Position numbers and translations under genes: made by a program | Origin: Solirubrobacteraceae bacterium | GTDB lineage: Bacteria; Actinomycetota; Thermoleophilia; Solirubrobacterales; Solirubrobacteraceae | NCBI GenBank assembly: GCA_030447785.1 | Contig: JAUJOF010000010.1 | Coordinates: 51,218 to 115,217, forward strand | DNA: 64,000 bases | Direction: 5' to 3' | Part shown: piece after piece, positions 42,421 through 51,142 of the stretch | How positions within the stretch are numbered: position 1 is the stretch's first letter | How the letters are laid out: each line of letters starts with the position of its first letter | The notes under the pieces: model-generated | What the model was told of the DNA's origin: nothing | Seen by the model: only the letters and a program-made list of their open reading frames with translations | Database searches by the model: none

Positions 42421-43763
42421 GCTCACCGCGCGTGGCGCTCACGGTGGCCGGCGAGTCGGGGGTGAGCGCCCGCCTGCGCTCTCCCGTGGCCGGCAGCCTG
42501 GCCGCCAAGGCGGCCGAGATCGTCACCCTGGTGGCGCTGGCGACGCTCGTGCCGCGGATGCTCGGCCCGGCCGACTACGGCCTGTTCGCTCTCGCGCTGA
42601 CCGTCGTGACCATCGCCTCGGTGGCGATGGTGCTGGGCGGACCGACGCTGATGGCGCGCTTCGTGCCCGCCGCGGCGCCGGCGGAGCGTCTGTGGTTGGC
42701 GCGCGCGCTGGGTCGACGCCTCGCGCTGGGCCGGGCCGCGCAGCTGGCGGCGCTGGCCGTGGTGGCCCTCGCGCTCGTGGTGTGGGCCCCGGCGCGCTTC
42801 CCGCCGCTGCTCACCGCCGCGGTGTGGTTGTCGCTCGCCCTCAACGTCGCCGCGACCCTGGCGCTGCAGACCGGGCTGGGGCTGGGGCGCACCGGGGCGT
42901 GGAGCGCGCGCTACCCGCTGCAGAACGCCGTGCTGGTGGTGGCCGTGCTCTTGCTGCACTCCGTCGCGGGCGTGCCTGGCGCGGTCGCGGCCATCGTGGT
43001 GTCCTCCGCCGTCGCGCTGGTCCTCGGTGCGGTCACCGCCGCGCCGCTCCTGCGCGGCGCGCCCGGCCCGGTCGCCTTGCCCGAAGGGGCGATGCGCTTC
43101 GCCACGCTGCAGGCCGCCAGCGGCGGGCTCGTGCAGATCGCCCACCGAGGGGGCATCGTCGTCGTCGCGCTGCTCGCGGGCTCGGCCGCCCAGACGGGCT
43201 TCGCGGCGCTGGCCCTCGGGGTCGCGCTCGCGGCCACCTACGCGGTGTTCGCGCTGTTCACGGTCTCCCTGCCCGGGCTGGCCGAGCGGGGGCAGAGCGA
43301 CCGCGCTGCGAGCGCCTCGTCGGAGGCCGTCCTGCGCCGGCTCGCCGGCACGGTGCTCGCCGTCCTCTTGCCCGGCGCGCTACTCGCCGCGCTCCTGCTC
43401 GAGCGCCTCGTCGCGCCCGTCTTCGGAGCCGGGTTCGCCGGCGCGATGGCGGCCTTCGCGCCCGCCGTGGCCTTCGTCGTCCTCGCGCCGCTCAACGCGC
43501 TGGCGCTCCAGGCCGCCGCGCTGCGCCTGCGCCCGCAGGCGACGCTGGCCAGCGCAGTGGCGGGAGTCGTCGCCTTCGCGGCGGTCGCGCTGACGACCGT
43601 GCCCGCATGGGGCGCTGCCGGAGGAAGCGCGGGTGCGCTGGCCGGCGCGACGGCCGCGGCCCTGGCGTCCATGGCGCTGTTGCCCAAAGCGGTGGGAGCG
43701 CGCCTCGGCGCCGCCTCGCTCGGGGGCGCGGCGGCGGTCGTGGTCCTCGCCCTGCTCGCATGA
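42417..43763 (+). CDS. Polysaccharide flippase (Wzx/MATE-like, MOP superfamily)
   Basis: 448 residues with about 12-14 membrane helices. 'AAKAAEIVTLVALATLVPRM' and 'LGPADYGLFALALTVVTIAS' are the classic opening of O-antigen/teichoic flippases. It would move lipid-linked oligosaccharides across the membrane. It starts by GTGA overlap and is followed by a GT2 enzyme, indicating a glycan export operon. Confidence 0.85.
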   Translation: MSSPRVALTVAGESGVSARLRSPVAGSLAAKAAEIVTLVALATLVPRMLGPADYGLFALALTVVTIASVAMVLGGPTLMARFVPAAAPAERLWLARALGRRLALGRAAQLAALAVVALALVVWAPARFPPLLTAAVWLSLALNVAATLALQTGLGLGRTGAWSARYPLQNAVLVVAVLLLHSVAGVPGAVAAIVVSSAVALVLGAVTAAPLLRGAPGPVALPEGAMRFATLQAASGGLVQIAHRGGIVVVALLAGSAAQTGFAALALGVALAATYAVFALFTVSLPGLAERGQSDRAASASSEAVLRRLAGTVLAVLLPGALLAALLLERLVAPVFGAGFAGAMAAFAPAVAFVVLAPLNALALQAAALRLRPQATLASAVAGVVAFAAVALTTVPAWGAAGGSAGALAGATAAALASMALLPKAVGARLGAASLGGAAAVVVLALLA

Positions 43764-43806
43764 GCCCGGGTACCGCGCCCTGGCGCCGCGCCGACGGCGC
43801 CGGCTC

Positions 43807-44644
43807 GTGACGCCCGTCCCCCGCCTCTGCGTCGTGGTCCCCACGCGCGACCGGCCCGAGCGGCTGGCGCGGTGCCTCGCGGCCCTGGAGCGCCAGACGG
43901 CGGACCGCTTCGAGATCGTCGTCGTCGACGACGCGTCGCGCGATCCGGGCGCAGTCCGTGCCGCGGTGGCCGGGGCCCTGCGGGCGCGGCTGGTCCGCGG
44001 CGAGGACGCGGCCCGGCGGCGGCGCGCAATATCGGGATCCGTGCGGCGCGCGCGCCGGTGATCTGCTTGACCGACGACGACTGCGCACCGGTCCCCGGCT
44101 GGCTCGAGTCGCTCGCGGGCCGGATCGCCGCCGGCGCCGACGCGGTGGCGGGGCCGACCCGCAACGCTGGCCGCGGCGCGGCGGCCGGCGCCGCGCAGAC
44201 CATCACCAACCACCTCGCCATGGCCTCGCTGGATCCGGCCACCGGACGGCTGGGCTTCGCGCCGACCAGCAACCTCGCGTGCCGGGCCGAGGTCCTGCGC
44301 GCGCTGGCCTTCGACGAGCGCTATCCCTGGCCGCGGGCGAGGACCGCGACTGGTGCGCGCGCCTGGAGCGCTGCGGGCGTGCGCTGCTCTTCGAGCCGGC
44401 CGCGGCGGTGGACCACCACCAGGAGCTCTCCCCGCGCGCCTTCTGGCGCCAGCAGGTGCGCTACGGGCGCGGGGCGCTGCGCTTGCACCGCACCCGGGCG
44501 CGAGCCGAGCGCCTGCAGCGCTCGCGCTTCTACCTGACGCTGCTGCGCCGCGGCTTCGCCCAGGGCGCCCGCACCGGCGCGCTCGTCGCGCTCGCCCAAC
44601 TCGCCACCGCGGTGGGGATGGCCCGCGAGGCGCTCGACCGCTGA
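43807..44644 (+). CDS. GT2-family glycosyltransferase (two frameshifts)
   Basis: About 279 residues when read across frames. 'LCVVVPTRDRPERLARCLAA' and 'FEIVVVDDASRD' are the GT-A nucleotide-sugar motifs; in the next frame 'ARNIGIRAARAPVICLTDDD' gives the DxD; in the third 'GEDRDWCARLERCGRALLFE' carries the ED acceptor motif, followed by 'WRQQVRYGRGALRLHR'. Breaks lie near 44020 and 44335 and each is a single-base repair. It acts with the flippase just upstream. Confidence 0.82.
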
Positions 44645-44707
44645 CGCGGCGTCCCGGCGCCCCCGTCCTCCAGGCGGTCCTCGGTGAAGCCAGGCCATCA
44701 CGCCCAC

Positions 44708-44713
44708 TACAGT
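44708..44713 (+). promoter_or_regulatory. Start-proximal -10 box (TACAGT-N7-GTG)
   Basis: TACAGT lies 7 bases before the GTG at 44721, so the transcript should begin at or next to that codon. Confidence 0.5.
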
Positions 44714-44720
44714 GATCGCC

Positions 44721-44777
44721 GTGGGCGACCTCACCGGGCTCCACATGACCGGACCGATCACGGGAGAGATCGCGTGA
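44721..44777 (+). CDS. 18-residue leaderless upstream ORF
   Basis: 'MGDLTGLHMTGPITGEIA', GTG start directly after the promoter box; its TGA overlaps the ATG of the coiled-coil gene (TGATG). Such a leaderless mini-ORF could deliver ribosomes to the next gene by termination-reinitiation. GGGAGAG inside it could also serve the downstream ATG. Confidence 0.45.
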   Translation: MGDLTGLHMTGPITGEIA

Positions 44778-45198
44778 TGCTCGACACGCTCCTCTCCCCC
44801 TTCGCCTCCCCGAGCGCGCGCTGGACGCCCTTGGCCGCATCGCGGAGGACCTCGCCGGCTTGCGAGAGGAGATGGCCGCCGATCTGCGTCCGATGCGCAC
44901 GGACATGGCGGTGGTGCGCGAGTCGACCTCACGCCTGCCGGAAGGCATCGCCAAGATCGAGCAGGCGGTGACCAGCCTGAGTGGGAAGCTCGACCACCTC
45001 CACCAGGAAGTGAGCAACCTCCATGCGGATATGAGCGCGCTGAACGCTCAGGTCGAGCAGCTGGGCGGACGGATGGAAGCGATGCAGCAGGCCATCCATG
45101 AGATGAACGGCACCGTCGCGAACGTCGCCAAGGACCTCCCCGGCGCATCCGGAAGCGGAGTCGTCGCTCGCGTGCGCGACGCCATCGGCGGAGAATGA
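44777..45198 (+). CDS. Coiled-coil protein (one frameshift)
   Basis: About 140 residues. 'MLDTLLSPF', then after restoring one C near 44802 'RLPERALDALGRIAEDLAGL', continuing as heptads ('VTSLSGKLDHLHQEVSNLHA') to the end. No membrane segment. Probably an elongated oligomeric protein; the N-terminus might bind membrane or protein partners. Function unknown. Confidence 0.7.
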
Positions 45199-45253
45199 GC
45201 TCCTCGGCCTCGTCTTCGCGGTGCTCGGCACCTTCCGCACGGTGTCCGGGACG

Positions 45254-46798
45254 TCACCTGGCCGGCTCGAGCAGCGGCTCGCCGGCCATGTCCGCCGTGC
45301 TGTCGCCGGCCAGGGCGGCCGCCGTGGCGGCGACGTCGACCAGGCGCGGCGGGCGGCTGGGCGCGCGCTGACGAGACCCGCCGGGCGCCACCAGCGCCCA
45401 CGCGTCGCCGTCGGTGTGGTTGCCCGAGCGCCCGCTGGCCGAGCCGCGGCGGCGCACCTCGCCGAAGCGCTCGGAGCGCACGCCCTCCAGCATGGTGGCC
45501 GGCCGGTCGCTCCAGCGCACGATCAGGTCGGGAAGGCGATCGGCGTGCGCGCCGGCCCCGAAGGCGTCGAAGACGCGGTCCACCGACTTGACCGCGGGCG
45601 CGCCGTCCAGGTCACAGAAGGAGCTCAGCCCGGCGGCGATCTCGTCCATCAGCGCGCCGGCCTCGGCGGGGTCGACGATCCCCGCCCGCTCGCGACCGCG
45701 CAGGTTGAGGCGCACGTAGCCCTGGTTGTCGGCGGGCTGGGCGAACGCGCGCGTGGCGCTCCAGTCCAGGCCGCGCAGCTCCAGGCGCGCGGTGAGCGCC
45801 AGCGCCACGCGGTCGGGCAGCGCCTCGGCCACGCGCGCGCGCACGCCCGTGGGCAGCGCGGCGCGCAGGCGCCAGATGGAGCCGGCGCCCTCGGCCGGCC
45901 TGGCGCTGCCGCGCAGCACCGCCTCGAGCATCTCGGGCAGCAGGTCGGCGCGACTGGTGTTGACGTCCATCCCCACGGGCGAGACGACGATCACGTCGGC
46001 GTCCTCGGGCAGGGCCGCGAGCACGCGCGCGAAGGCGGCGTCGACGGCCTCGTAGACCTCCTCGAGTGCGCCGCCCAAGACCCGGCGCGCGCCGCCGTCC
46101 AGACCGCCCCGCCGGGTCTGGCTTCGCCGGCCGCGGCACCCGTCGTCGAGTTGGGAGAGGTCCCAGAACTGGTGACCGGCCACGTGGGCGGCGCTGAAGG
46201 TCAGCCACGCCAGGTCGAAGGGCCGCTCGCCGAGCAGCAGCGTGGCCGCGTCGGCCACGCGCCCGGGCGCGGCCAGCAGCCGGCGGCGCAGGCCCAGCAG
46301 CTCGTCGGCGGAGTGGCGCCCGAAGACCTCCTGCACCGCGACGGGCGGCCCGAACAGGCGCTCCAGGCGCCGGCGGGCGCCGGGGGGCGAGGACCAGGGC
46401 TGCAGGACGACGCGGTCGCTGAGCTGCCAGCCGCTGACCAGCACGCCCGCGGGCGGCGCGCCGGGGGGGCGGCTCTCGTAGGGATCGATGGCGAGCGTCC
46501 GCCACCCCCGGCGACCCAGGCGCTCCCATACCGGCGGCGGAGCCTCGAAGGCCGTCATGTAGCGCACGCGCTGGTCGGGCGCCGACCACTGGAAGGGATA
46601 GAAGAGGCCGTGGTCGGCGATCTCCGCCCCGCTGTAGAGCGTGTGGAAGGCGCCCGCCGCGAAGTGGGTGGCCGGGGTCTCGAGCTCGTGCCAGGTTCCG
46701 CGCTCGCGCAGACCGGCGACGGCCGGCAGGCGTCCCTCGCCGAGCATGCGCCCCAGCAGGGAGACGCTCGGGGAGTCGAACTGGAGGATGGCCAGCAC
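45254..46798 (-). CDS. Alkaline-phosphatase-superfamily phosphodiesterase/phosphatase
   Basis: 514 residues. 'LAILQFDSPSVSLLGRML' (first metal Asp), 'ATHFAAGAFHTLYSGAEIAD' (nucleophile region), 'LTFSAAHVAGHQFWDLSQLD' (AxHxxGH metal site), 'DVIVVSPVGMD' and the C-terminal 'SGNHTDGDAWALVAPGG' fit the type I phosphodiesterase/nucleotide pyrophosphatase family. It stands with glycan genes and may act on sugar-phosphate or lipid-phosphate substrates. At residues ~220-240 an Arg/Gly-rich insert ('CRGRRSQTRRGGLDGGARR') encoded by a GC palindrome interrupts the usual sequence in frame. Confidence 0.78.
   Translation of the reverse strand: MLAILQFDSPSVSLLGRMLGEGRLPAVAGLRERGTWHELETPATHFAAGAFHTLYSGAEIADHGLFYPFQWSAPDQRVRYMTAFEAPPPVWERLGRRGWRTLAIDPYESRPPGAPPAGVLVSGWQLSDRVVLQPWSSPPGARRRLERLFGPPVAVQEVFGRHSADELLGLRRRLLAAPGRVADAATLLLGERPFDLAWLTFSAAHVAGHQFWDLSQLDDGCRGRRSQTRRGGLDGGARRVLGGALEEVYEAVDAAFARVLAALPEDADVIVVSPVGMDVNTSRADLLPEMLEAVLRGSARPAEGAGSIWRLRAALPTGVRARVAEALPDRVALALTARLELRGLDWSATRAFAQPADNQGYVRLNLRGRERAGIVDPAEAGALMDEIAAGLSSFCDLDGAPAVKSVDRVFDAFGAGAHADRLPDLIVRWSDRPATMLEGVRSERFGEVRRRGSASGRSGNHTDGDAWALVAPGGSRQRAPSRPPRLVDVAATAAALAGDSTADMAGEPLLEPAR
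46099..46121. repeat. GC palindrome inserted in frame in the AlkP-like gene
   Basis: CCAGACC (46099-46105) and GGTCTGG (46115-46121) with a 9-base loop, within a low-complexity segment that codes for an Arg/Gly insert. Confidence 0.5.
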
Positions 46799-46811
46799 GG
46801 GCCGGTGGTCC

Positions 46812-47735
46812 CTAGGCGGCCACCGCGACGGGCGCCGCGTGGGTGGCGCGGGAGCGTGCGGCGTCGAGAACGGTCATGACCGCGTGGCCGTCGGCGGCCG
46901 TGGCGAGCGCACCGCCCGGCGCTCCGCGCACGGCCTGCGCGAAGGCTTCGAGCTGGGCGGTCAGCGACATGACGAGCGGATGCGGCGCGTTGCGCGCGGT
47001 CACCCGCGCGCGCAGCCCGGCGACCAGCCCGCCCTCGCTGTGGCGCGTCATCAACGCACCCCGTGCGTCGCGCGCCTCGATGAGCTCGCGGTGGGGGCGG
47101 TCGGCCGCGCAGCGGATCCGCGCGCGCCCGCGCTCGAGCGCGAGGTGAAGCTCGGCGCGCTCGTGCGAAAGCGTCGCGCGCTGAACGTCACGCACCTCGC
47201 CGCCCGACAGCCAGCAGGCGAGGTCGACGAGGTGGGGCGCGAGGTCCAGCAGCGCCTCGTCGCCCACCACGTGGGCGCCCCAGCCGGCGCGCCGGTAGCA
47301 CAGCTCGAGGCGCAGGTCGAGCGATCCCGTGGCCGGGAGTGCGGCGTGCACCGCCCGCTGGCCGGCGCCGAAACGGCGGTTGAAGGCGACCCAGGGCGCA
47401 GGATCCAGGCCGGCGAGCGCCGCGGCGCCCGCCGCGTCGGGCGCAGGGGGCTTCTCCACGAGGACCGCCACGCCGGCCGCGACGGCTCGCCGCGCGTCGT
47501 CCAGGTGGGCCGCGGCCGGGCTGGCCAGCACGAGCGCATCGACCGCGGCCTCCGCGAGCAGGGCGCCGGCGCCCTCGAAGGCCGGCAGGTCGCCGGCCAC
47601 CCGCCCCCGGCGCTGGGGGTCGGGGTCGGCCCCGGCGCCCAGGCGCACGCCCCGGGCGGCCCGCAACGCGGGGAGGTACCCGACCTCGGCCAGCCGGCCG
47701 CAGCCGACCAGCCCGATCGTCAGCTCGCCGCTCAC
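46812..47735 (-). CDS. Gfo/Idh/MocA-family oxidoreductase
   Basis: 307 residues. N-terminal Rossmann 'TIGLVGCGRLAEVGYLPAL', 'AVDALVLASPAAAHLDDARR', the catalytic-Lys motif 'GVAVLVEKPPAPD' and the conserved 'DLAPHLVDLACWLSGGEVRD' with the active-site His. It probably oxidises or epimerises a nucleotide sugar. The GTG start overlaps the upstream GT2 stop (GTGA), so it belongs to the glycan operon. Confidence 0.88.
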   Translation of the reverse strand: MSGELTIGLVGCGRLAEVGYLPALRAARGVRLGAGADPDPQRRGRVAGDLPAFEGAGALLAEAAVDALVLASPAAAHLDDARRAVAAGVAVLVEKPPAPDAAGAAALAGLDPAPWVAFNRRFGAGQRAVHAALPATGSLDLRLELCYRRAGWGAHVVGDEALLDLAPHLVDLACWLSGGEVRDVQRATLSHERAELHLALERGRARIRCAADRPHRELIEARDARGALMTRHSEGGLVAGLRARVTARNAPHPLVMSLTAQLEAFAQAVRGAPGGALATAADGHAVMTVLDAARSRATHAAPVAVAA

Positions 47736-48832
47736 GCCGTGCGCGCCCGGGGGGTGGCGAGCAGGCCGGGGTCGTCCTCCGGGACGGGGGCCGGTGGGGT
47801 GCCGGCAGGTCCCACGGCGGCGAGAACCGGCACCGGCGCGCTCGCGCGCCCGGCGGCGGGCAGAGCGCCGAGCGCAGGCGGCGCCGGCGCCCGCGCGCTG
47901 CGCTGCACCTCGCCCCGGCTCATCCCGCGGCCCCACTCGTGGGCGTGGGCGACCAGTCCGGCCGGGAGCGCGGCGACGGCCGTGAGGTGGTGCAGCGCGT
48001 GCAGCCCGACGCCGACGACCGCCTCGCGGCCCCCGCGCCGGCGGGCGAGCAGCGCGTAGAAGGCGTGGTTGAGCGCGACGAGCGCCGCTCCGCAGGCCGC
48101 GATGCCCACCGGGCGGCGCAGGAGCGCGCTCGCACTGCCGGCCACGCAGGCCGCAGCGCTGAGACGATGGCGCCAGCCGCAGTTGAGCGCGGCGGACACC
48201 CGGCCGGTGCGCAGCTGCAGTTCCACCCAGGGCACGCCGCGCCGGGCGAAGTCCGTCCACACCATGCGCCCCACCGTCCACACCTTGAGGTGCTTGCCCT
48301 GGATGGTCGGGTCCAGGCGCAGGCGCGCGCCGCCGGCGGCCAGCCGTGCGCCCAGCTCGATGTCCTCGATCGAAGGGTGGGGAAAGCGCCCCGCGTCGAA
48401 GCCCCCGGCGGCCACGAAGGCCTCGCGGCGCACCGCGCCCAGGCCTGCCCAGAAGGTCTCGGCCGGGCCGGCGCCGCTGTGGTGGACGTGGTGGTGCAGC
48501 AGGTTGCGAAAGGCCGACACCGTCCCGTCGGCCCCCGGCGCATCGTCGTAGGAGCCGAACACGGCGGTCAGTGCGGGGTCGGCGTCGAAGGCCGCGCGGA
48601 TGCGCGCGAAGGCGTCGGGATGGACCTCGACGTCGGCGTCGACGAAGACCAGCAGATCGCCGCGCGCACGCAGCGCGCCGGCGTTGCGCGCGCTCGCCGC
48701 GGACAGTCCCGGCGGGTCGTCGACCACGATGAGCTGCTCGGGAGGTGCGGCCGCCCGGGCGATCGCCGCGGTGGCACGCAAGAGGGTCGGCGGACGGTCG
48801 GTGGCCGGCACGATCACGCTGAGGGTCGCCAT
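47732..48832 (-). CDS. GT2-family glycosyltransferase with C-terminal membrane region
   Basis: 366 residues. 'LSVIVPATDRPPTLLRATAA', 'QLIVVDDPPGLSAASARNAG', the DxD 'LLVFVDADVEVHPDAFARI', then 'FVAAGGFDAGRFPHPSIEDI' with the ED motif, and two or three membrane segments after residue ~235. It transfers a sugar from an NDP-sugar at the inner membrane face. The last ~70 residues are Pro/Ala-rich and poorly conserved. TAGTAT (48842-48847) lies 9 bases before the ATG. Confidence 0.87.
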   Translation of the reverse strand: MATLSVIVPATDRPPTLLRATAAIARAAAPPEQLIVVDDPPGLSAASARNAGALRARGDLLVFVDADVEVHPDAFARIRAAFDADPALTAVFGSYDDAPGADGTVSAFRNLLHHHVHHSGAGPAETFWAGLGAVRREAFVAAGGFDAGRFPHPSIEDIELGARLAAGGARLRLDPTIQGKHLKVWTVGRMVWTDFARRGVPWVELQLRTGRVSAALNCGWRHRLSAAACVAGSASALLRRPVGIAACGAALVALNHAFYALLARRRGGREAVVGVGLHALHHLTAVAALPAGLVAHAHEWGRGMSRGEVQRSARAPAPPALGALPAAGRASAPVPVLAAVGPAGTPPAPVPEDDPGLLATPRARTA

Positions 48833-48841
48833 GACCGCGGC

Positions 48842-48847
48842 ATACTA
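48842..48847 (-). promoter_or_regulatory. -10 box (TAGTAT-N9-ATG) of the GT2 gene
   Basis: The TAnnnT hexamer on the minus strand lies 9 bases before the ATG at 48832, which allows only a 2-3 base leader. Confidence 0.45.
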
Positions 48848-48849
48848 CA

Positions 48850-48881
48850 TTAGGGCGACCTAAGCGATGAGGGCACCCTAA
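48850..48881. promoter_or_regulatory. Tandem TTAGG-N4-CCTAA palindromes
   Basis: 48850-48863 is an exact TTAGG-GCGA-CCTAA inverted repeat; 48868-48881 is TGAGG-GCAC-CCTAA, one base off. They lie directly upstream of the -10 box of the GT2 gene and overlap the 3' end of the preceding gene. They resemble the first 14 bases of DtxR/IdeR boxes. Confidence 0.5.
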
Positions 48882-50286
48882 GGCCCGGCCCGGGCGGGCA
48901 ATCGACCGCGAACACGCTCCATCTCTCGGTTCGCGCCAGCGGTCGCGCGCGGGGCGAGGCCGTCAGGCGCCGGGCCCGCTGGCCGTCGGCCAGCGCGAAG
49001 ATCACCCCGGGCTGCTCGCCGATGCGGTGCTCGACGCGGTGCATGGGCACTCCCAGCCCCCAGGCGAGCGCGGGCTGCGCGGTGACGTAGGACAGGTCGG
49101 TGGCCAGCGCCCCGCAGTCCGCCACCGCCCAGGGCCCCTCGGCACGGGCCACGGCCACGCCCAGGTCGCCCTGCAGCGCAGCCCGCGAGGACGTCTGGGT
49201 GGCCTGGGTCCCCAGCGCGAGGACGCGGGGCAGCGCGAAGGGAACCGTCACCGCCACCAGCGCCACGCCCAGCGCCACCCGGGCGGGCGGGCGCGCCGGC
49301 GCGCGCACCAGGCGCACGAGGCCGATTCCGGCCGCCACGCACAGCAGCGCCGCGGCGGGCGCGAAGAAGCGCCCCAAGGCGGCGAAGCCGAACTGGGCGG
49401 TCATCCCAACGACGAGCGCGATCCACCCCAGCGCGCCCGCGCCGAGGGCCGGCACCAGGCGCTCGTGCCGGCGCACCGCCAGGGCGATCGCCCACAGGGC
49501 CGCCAGCCACACGGGCAGGATCACCACCTCCAATCCCCGCTCGAGCGCCAGCAGCACCAACTCGCCGTCCGCCCCGACCACGCGCGCGCGGTCGCCGCCG
49601 GTGAGCGGGTCCCCCGAGCCCCACCAGTCCCCGCCCAACCACAGGAGGGGCACGAGAGGCAGCAGCACGGCGACCAGCCACCGCGCGCGCGGGTCCTTCC
49701 ACAACAGCCACGCGGCGTACAGCCCGAGGAAGGGCCACACCTCGGGGCGTGCCAGGGCCGCGAGCACGCCCAGCCCGAGTGCCTGGCCGCGGTGGCCGTC
49801 GAGGTGGCGCTCCACCGCCCACAGGCACAGCGCGATGAGCAGCGGCTCGATGTTGCCCTGGAGCATGTGGCGCACCCAGCGCGCCTCGTCGTCGGGGGTG
49901 AGCAGGAGGGACAGGCAGGCCACCACGCCCGCGGCCGGTCCGGCGCAGCGGGTGGCCAGGCGGAAGGCCGCCACCAGCCCGAGCAGGCCGCCCGCGCGCG
50001 CCACGACCATCCACAGGGTGGGCGCGGCGTCGCCCAGCGGGGTCAGCGCGGTGGTGAAGAGGACGGGCAGCGGCTTCCAGGAGGGCCCGCCGGTGGTGTC
50101 CAGCGCCAGCTGGGTGATCTCCCGGCCCCACACCAGCCATCCCCACGGGTCGTAGCTCATCGCAAAGGGGCCCAGCAGCGACAGGCAGGCCAGCGCCAGG
50201 CACGCGAGCACGAGCGCGCGCGTACCCGGGGCGACGGCGGGCAGGCGGGCTGTCGCGCCGGGCGCGCGGGAGGCGGTGGCACCCAC
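48850..50286 (-). CDS. GT-C-like polyprenyl-linked glycosyltransferase (membrane)
   Basis: 478 residues with about 10-11 membrane helices. The N-terminal 'GPFAMSYDPWGWLVWGREI' loop after helix 1, with an Asp, resembles the catalytic loop of ArnT/PMT-type GT-C enzymes. 'DEARWVRHMLQGNIEPLLIA' is another loop typical of that fold. It would use a lipid-linked sugar donor on the outer face. The GTG start is 7 bases after TACCCT. Confidence 0.75.
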   Translation of the reverse strand: MGATASRAPGATARLPAVAPGTRALVLACLALACLSLLGPFAMSYDPWGWLVWGREITQLALDTTGGPSWKPLPVLFTTALTPLGDAAPTLWMVVARAGGLLGLVAAFRLATRCAGPAAGVVACLSLLLTPDDEARWVRHMLQGNIEPLLIALCLWAVERHLDGHRGQALGLGVLAALARPEVWPFLGLYAAWLLWKDPRARWLVAVLLPLVPLLWLGGDWWGSGDPLTGGDRARVVGADGELVLLALERGLEVVILPVWLAALWAIALAVRRHERLVPALGAGALGWIALVVGMTAQFGFAALGRFFAPAAALLCVAAGIGLVRLVRAPARPPARVALGVALVAVTVPFALPRVLALGTQATQTSSRAALQGDLGVAVARAEGPWAVADCGALATDLSYVTAQPALAWGLGVPMHRVEHRIGEQPGVIFALADGQRARRLTASPRARPLARTERWSVFAVDCPPGPGLRVPSSLRSP

Positions 50287-50291
50287 CGCGG

Positions 50292-50305
50292 TAAGGGTAC
50301 CCTAA
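50292..50305. promoter_or_regulatory. -10 box and palindrome at the GT-C gene start
   Basis: TAAGGGTACCCTAA, on the minus strand TTAGG-GTAC-CCTTA, one base off the TTAGG-N4-CCTAA palindrome. TACCCT (50294-50299, minus) lies 7 bases before the GTG. Confidence 0.5.
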
Positions 50306-50315
50306 GGGCCTAAGC

Positions 50316-50426
50316 GTGTGTCGCTATCGCGACCTGGGGGCCCGCCTCCGGCGGGCGACCTGGCGCGGGACCCGGCTCCGCGGCCATGTGGCCGCTCCGC
50401 CACCCGCGGGGCCGCCTCCGGCACCC

Positions 50427-50430
<4 letters not shown>
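50316..50430. repeat. Intergenic repeat element, copy A
   Basis: A GC-rich element sharing blocks in order with 60414-60480: GTGTGTCG, TCGCGACCTG, CCTCCGGC, GGCCATGTGGCCGCTCCGC and CACCCCT. It fills the gap between the GT-C and msrA genes. Confidence 0.55.
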
Positions 50431-51083
<653 letters not shown>

Positions 51084-51142
51084 GGGCGCCTCCGGTCGAA
51101 CTGCCCTGCACGGTAGCGCCGCCGGCGCGTCTTCGAGCCGGC

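Noticed and set aside
43760..43810. 16-codon ORF between flippase and GT2
   Set aside because: Overlaps the flippase stop by ATGA and ends at the GT2 GTG, but the peptide is low-complexity and could arise from the overlap style alone.
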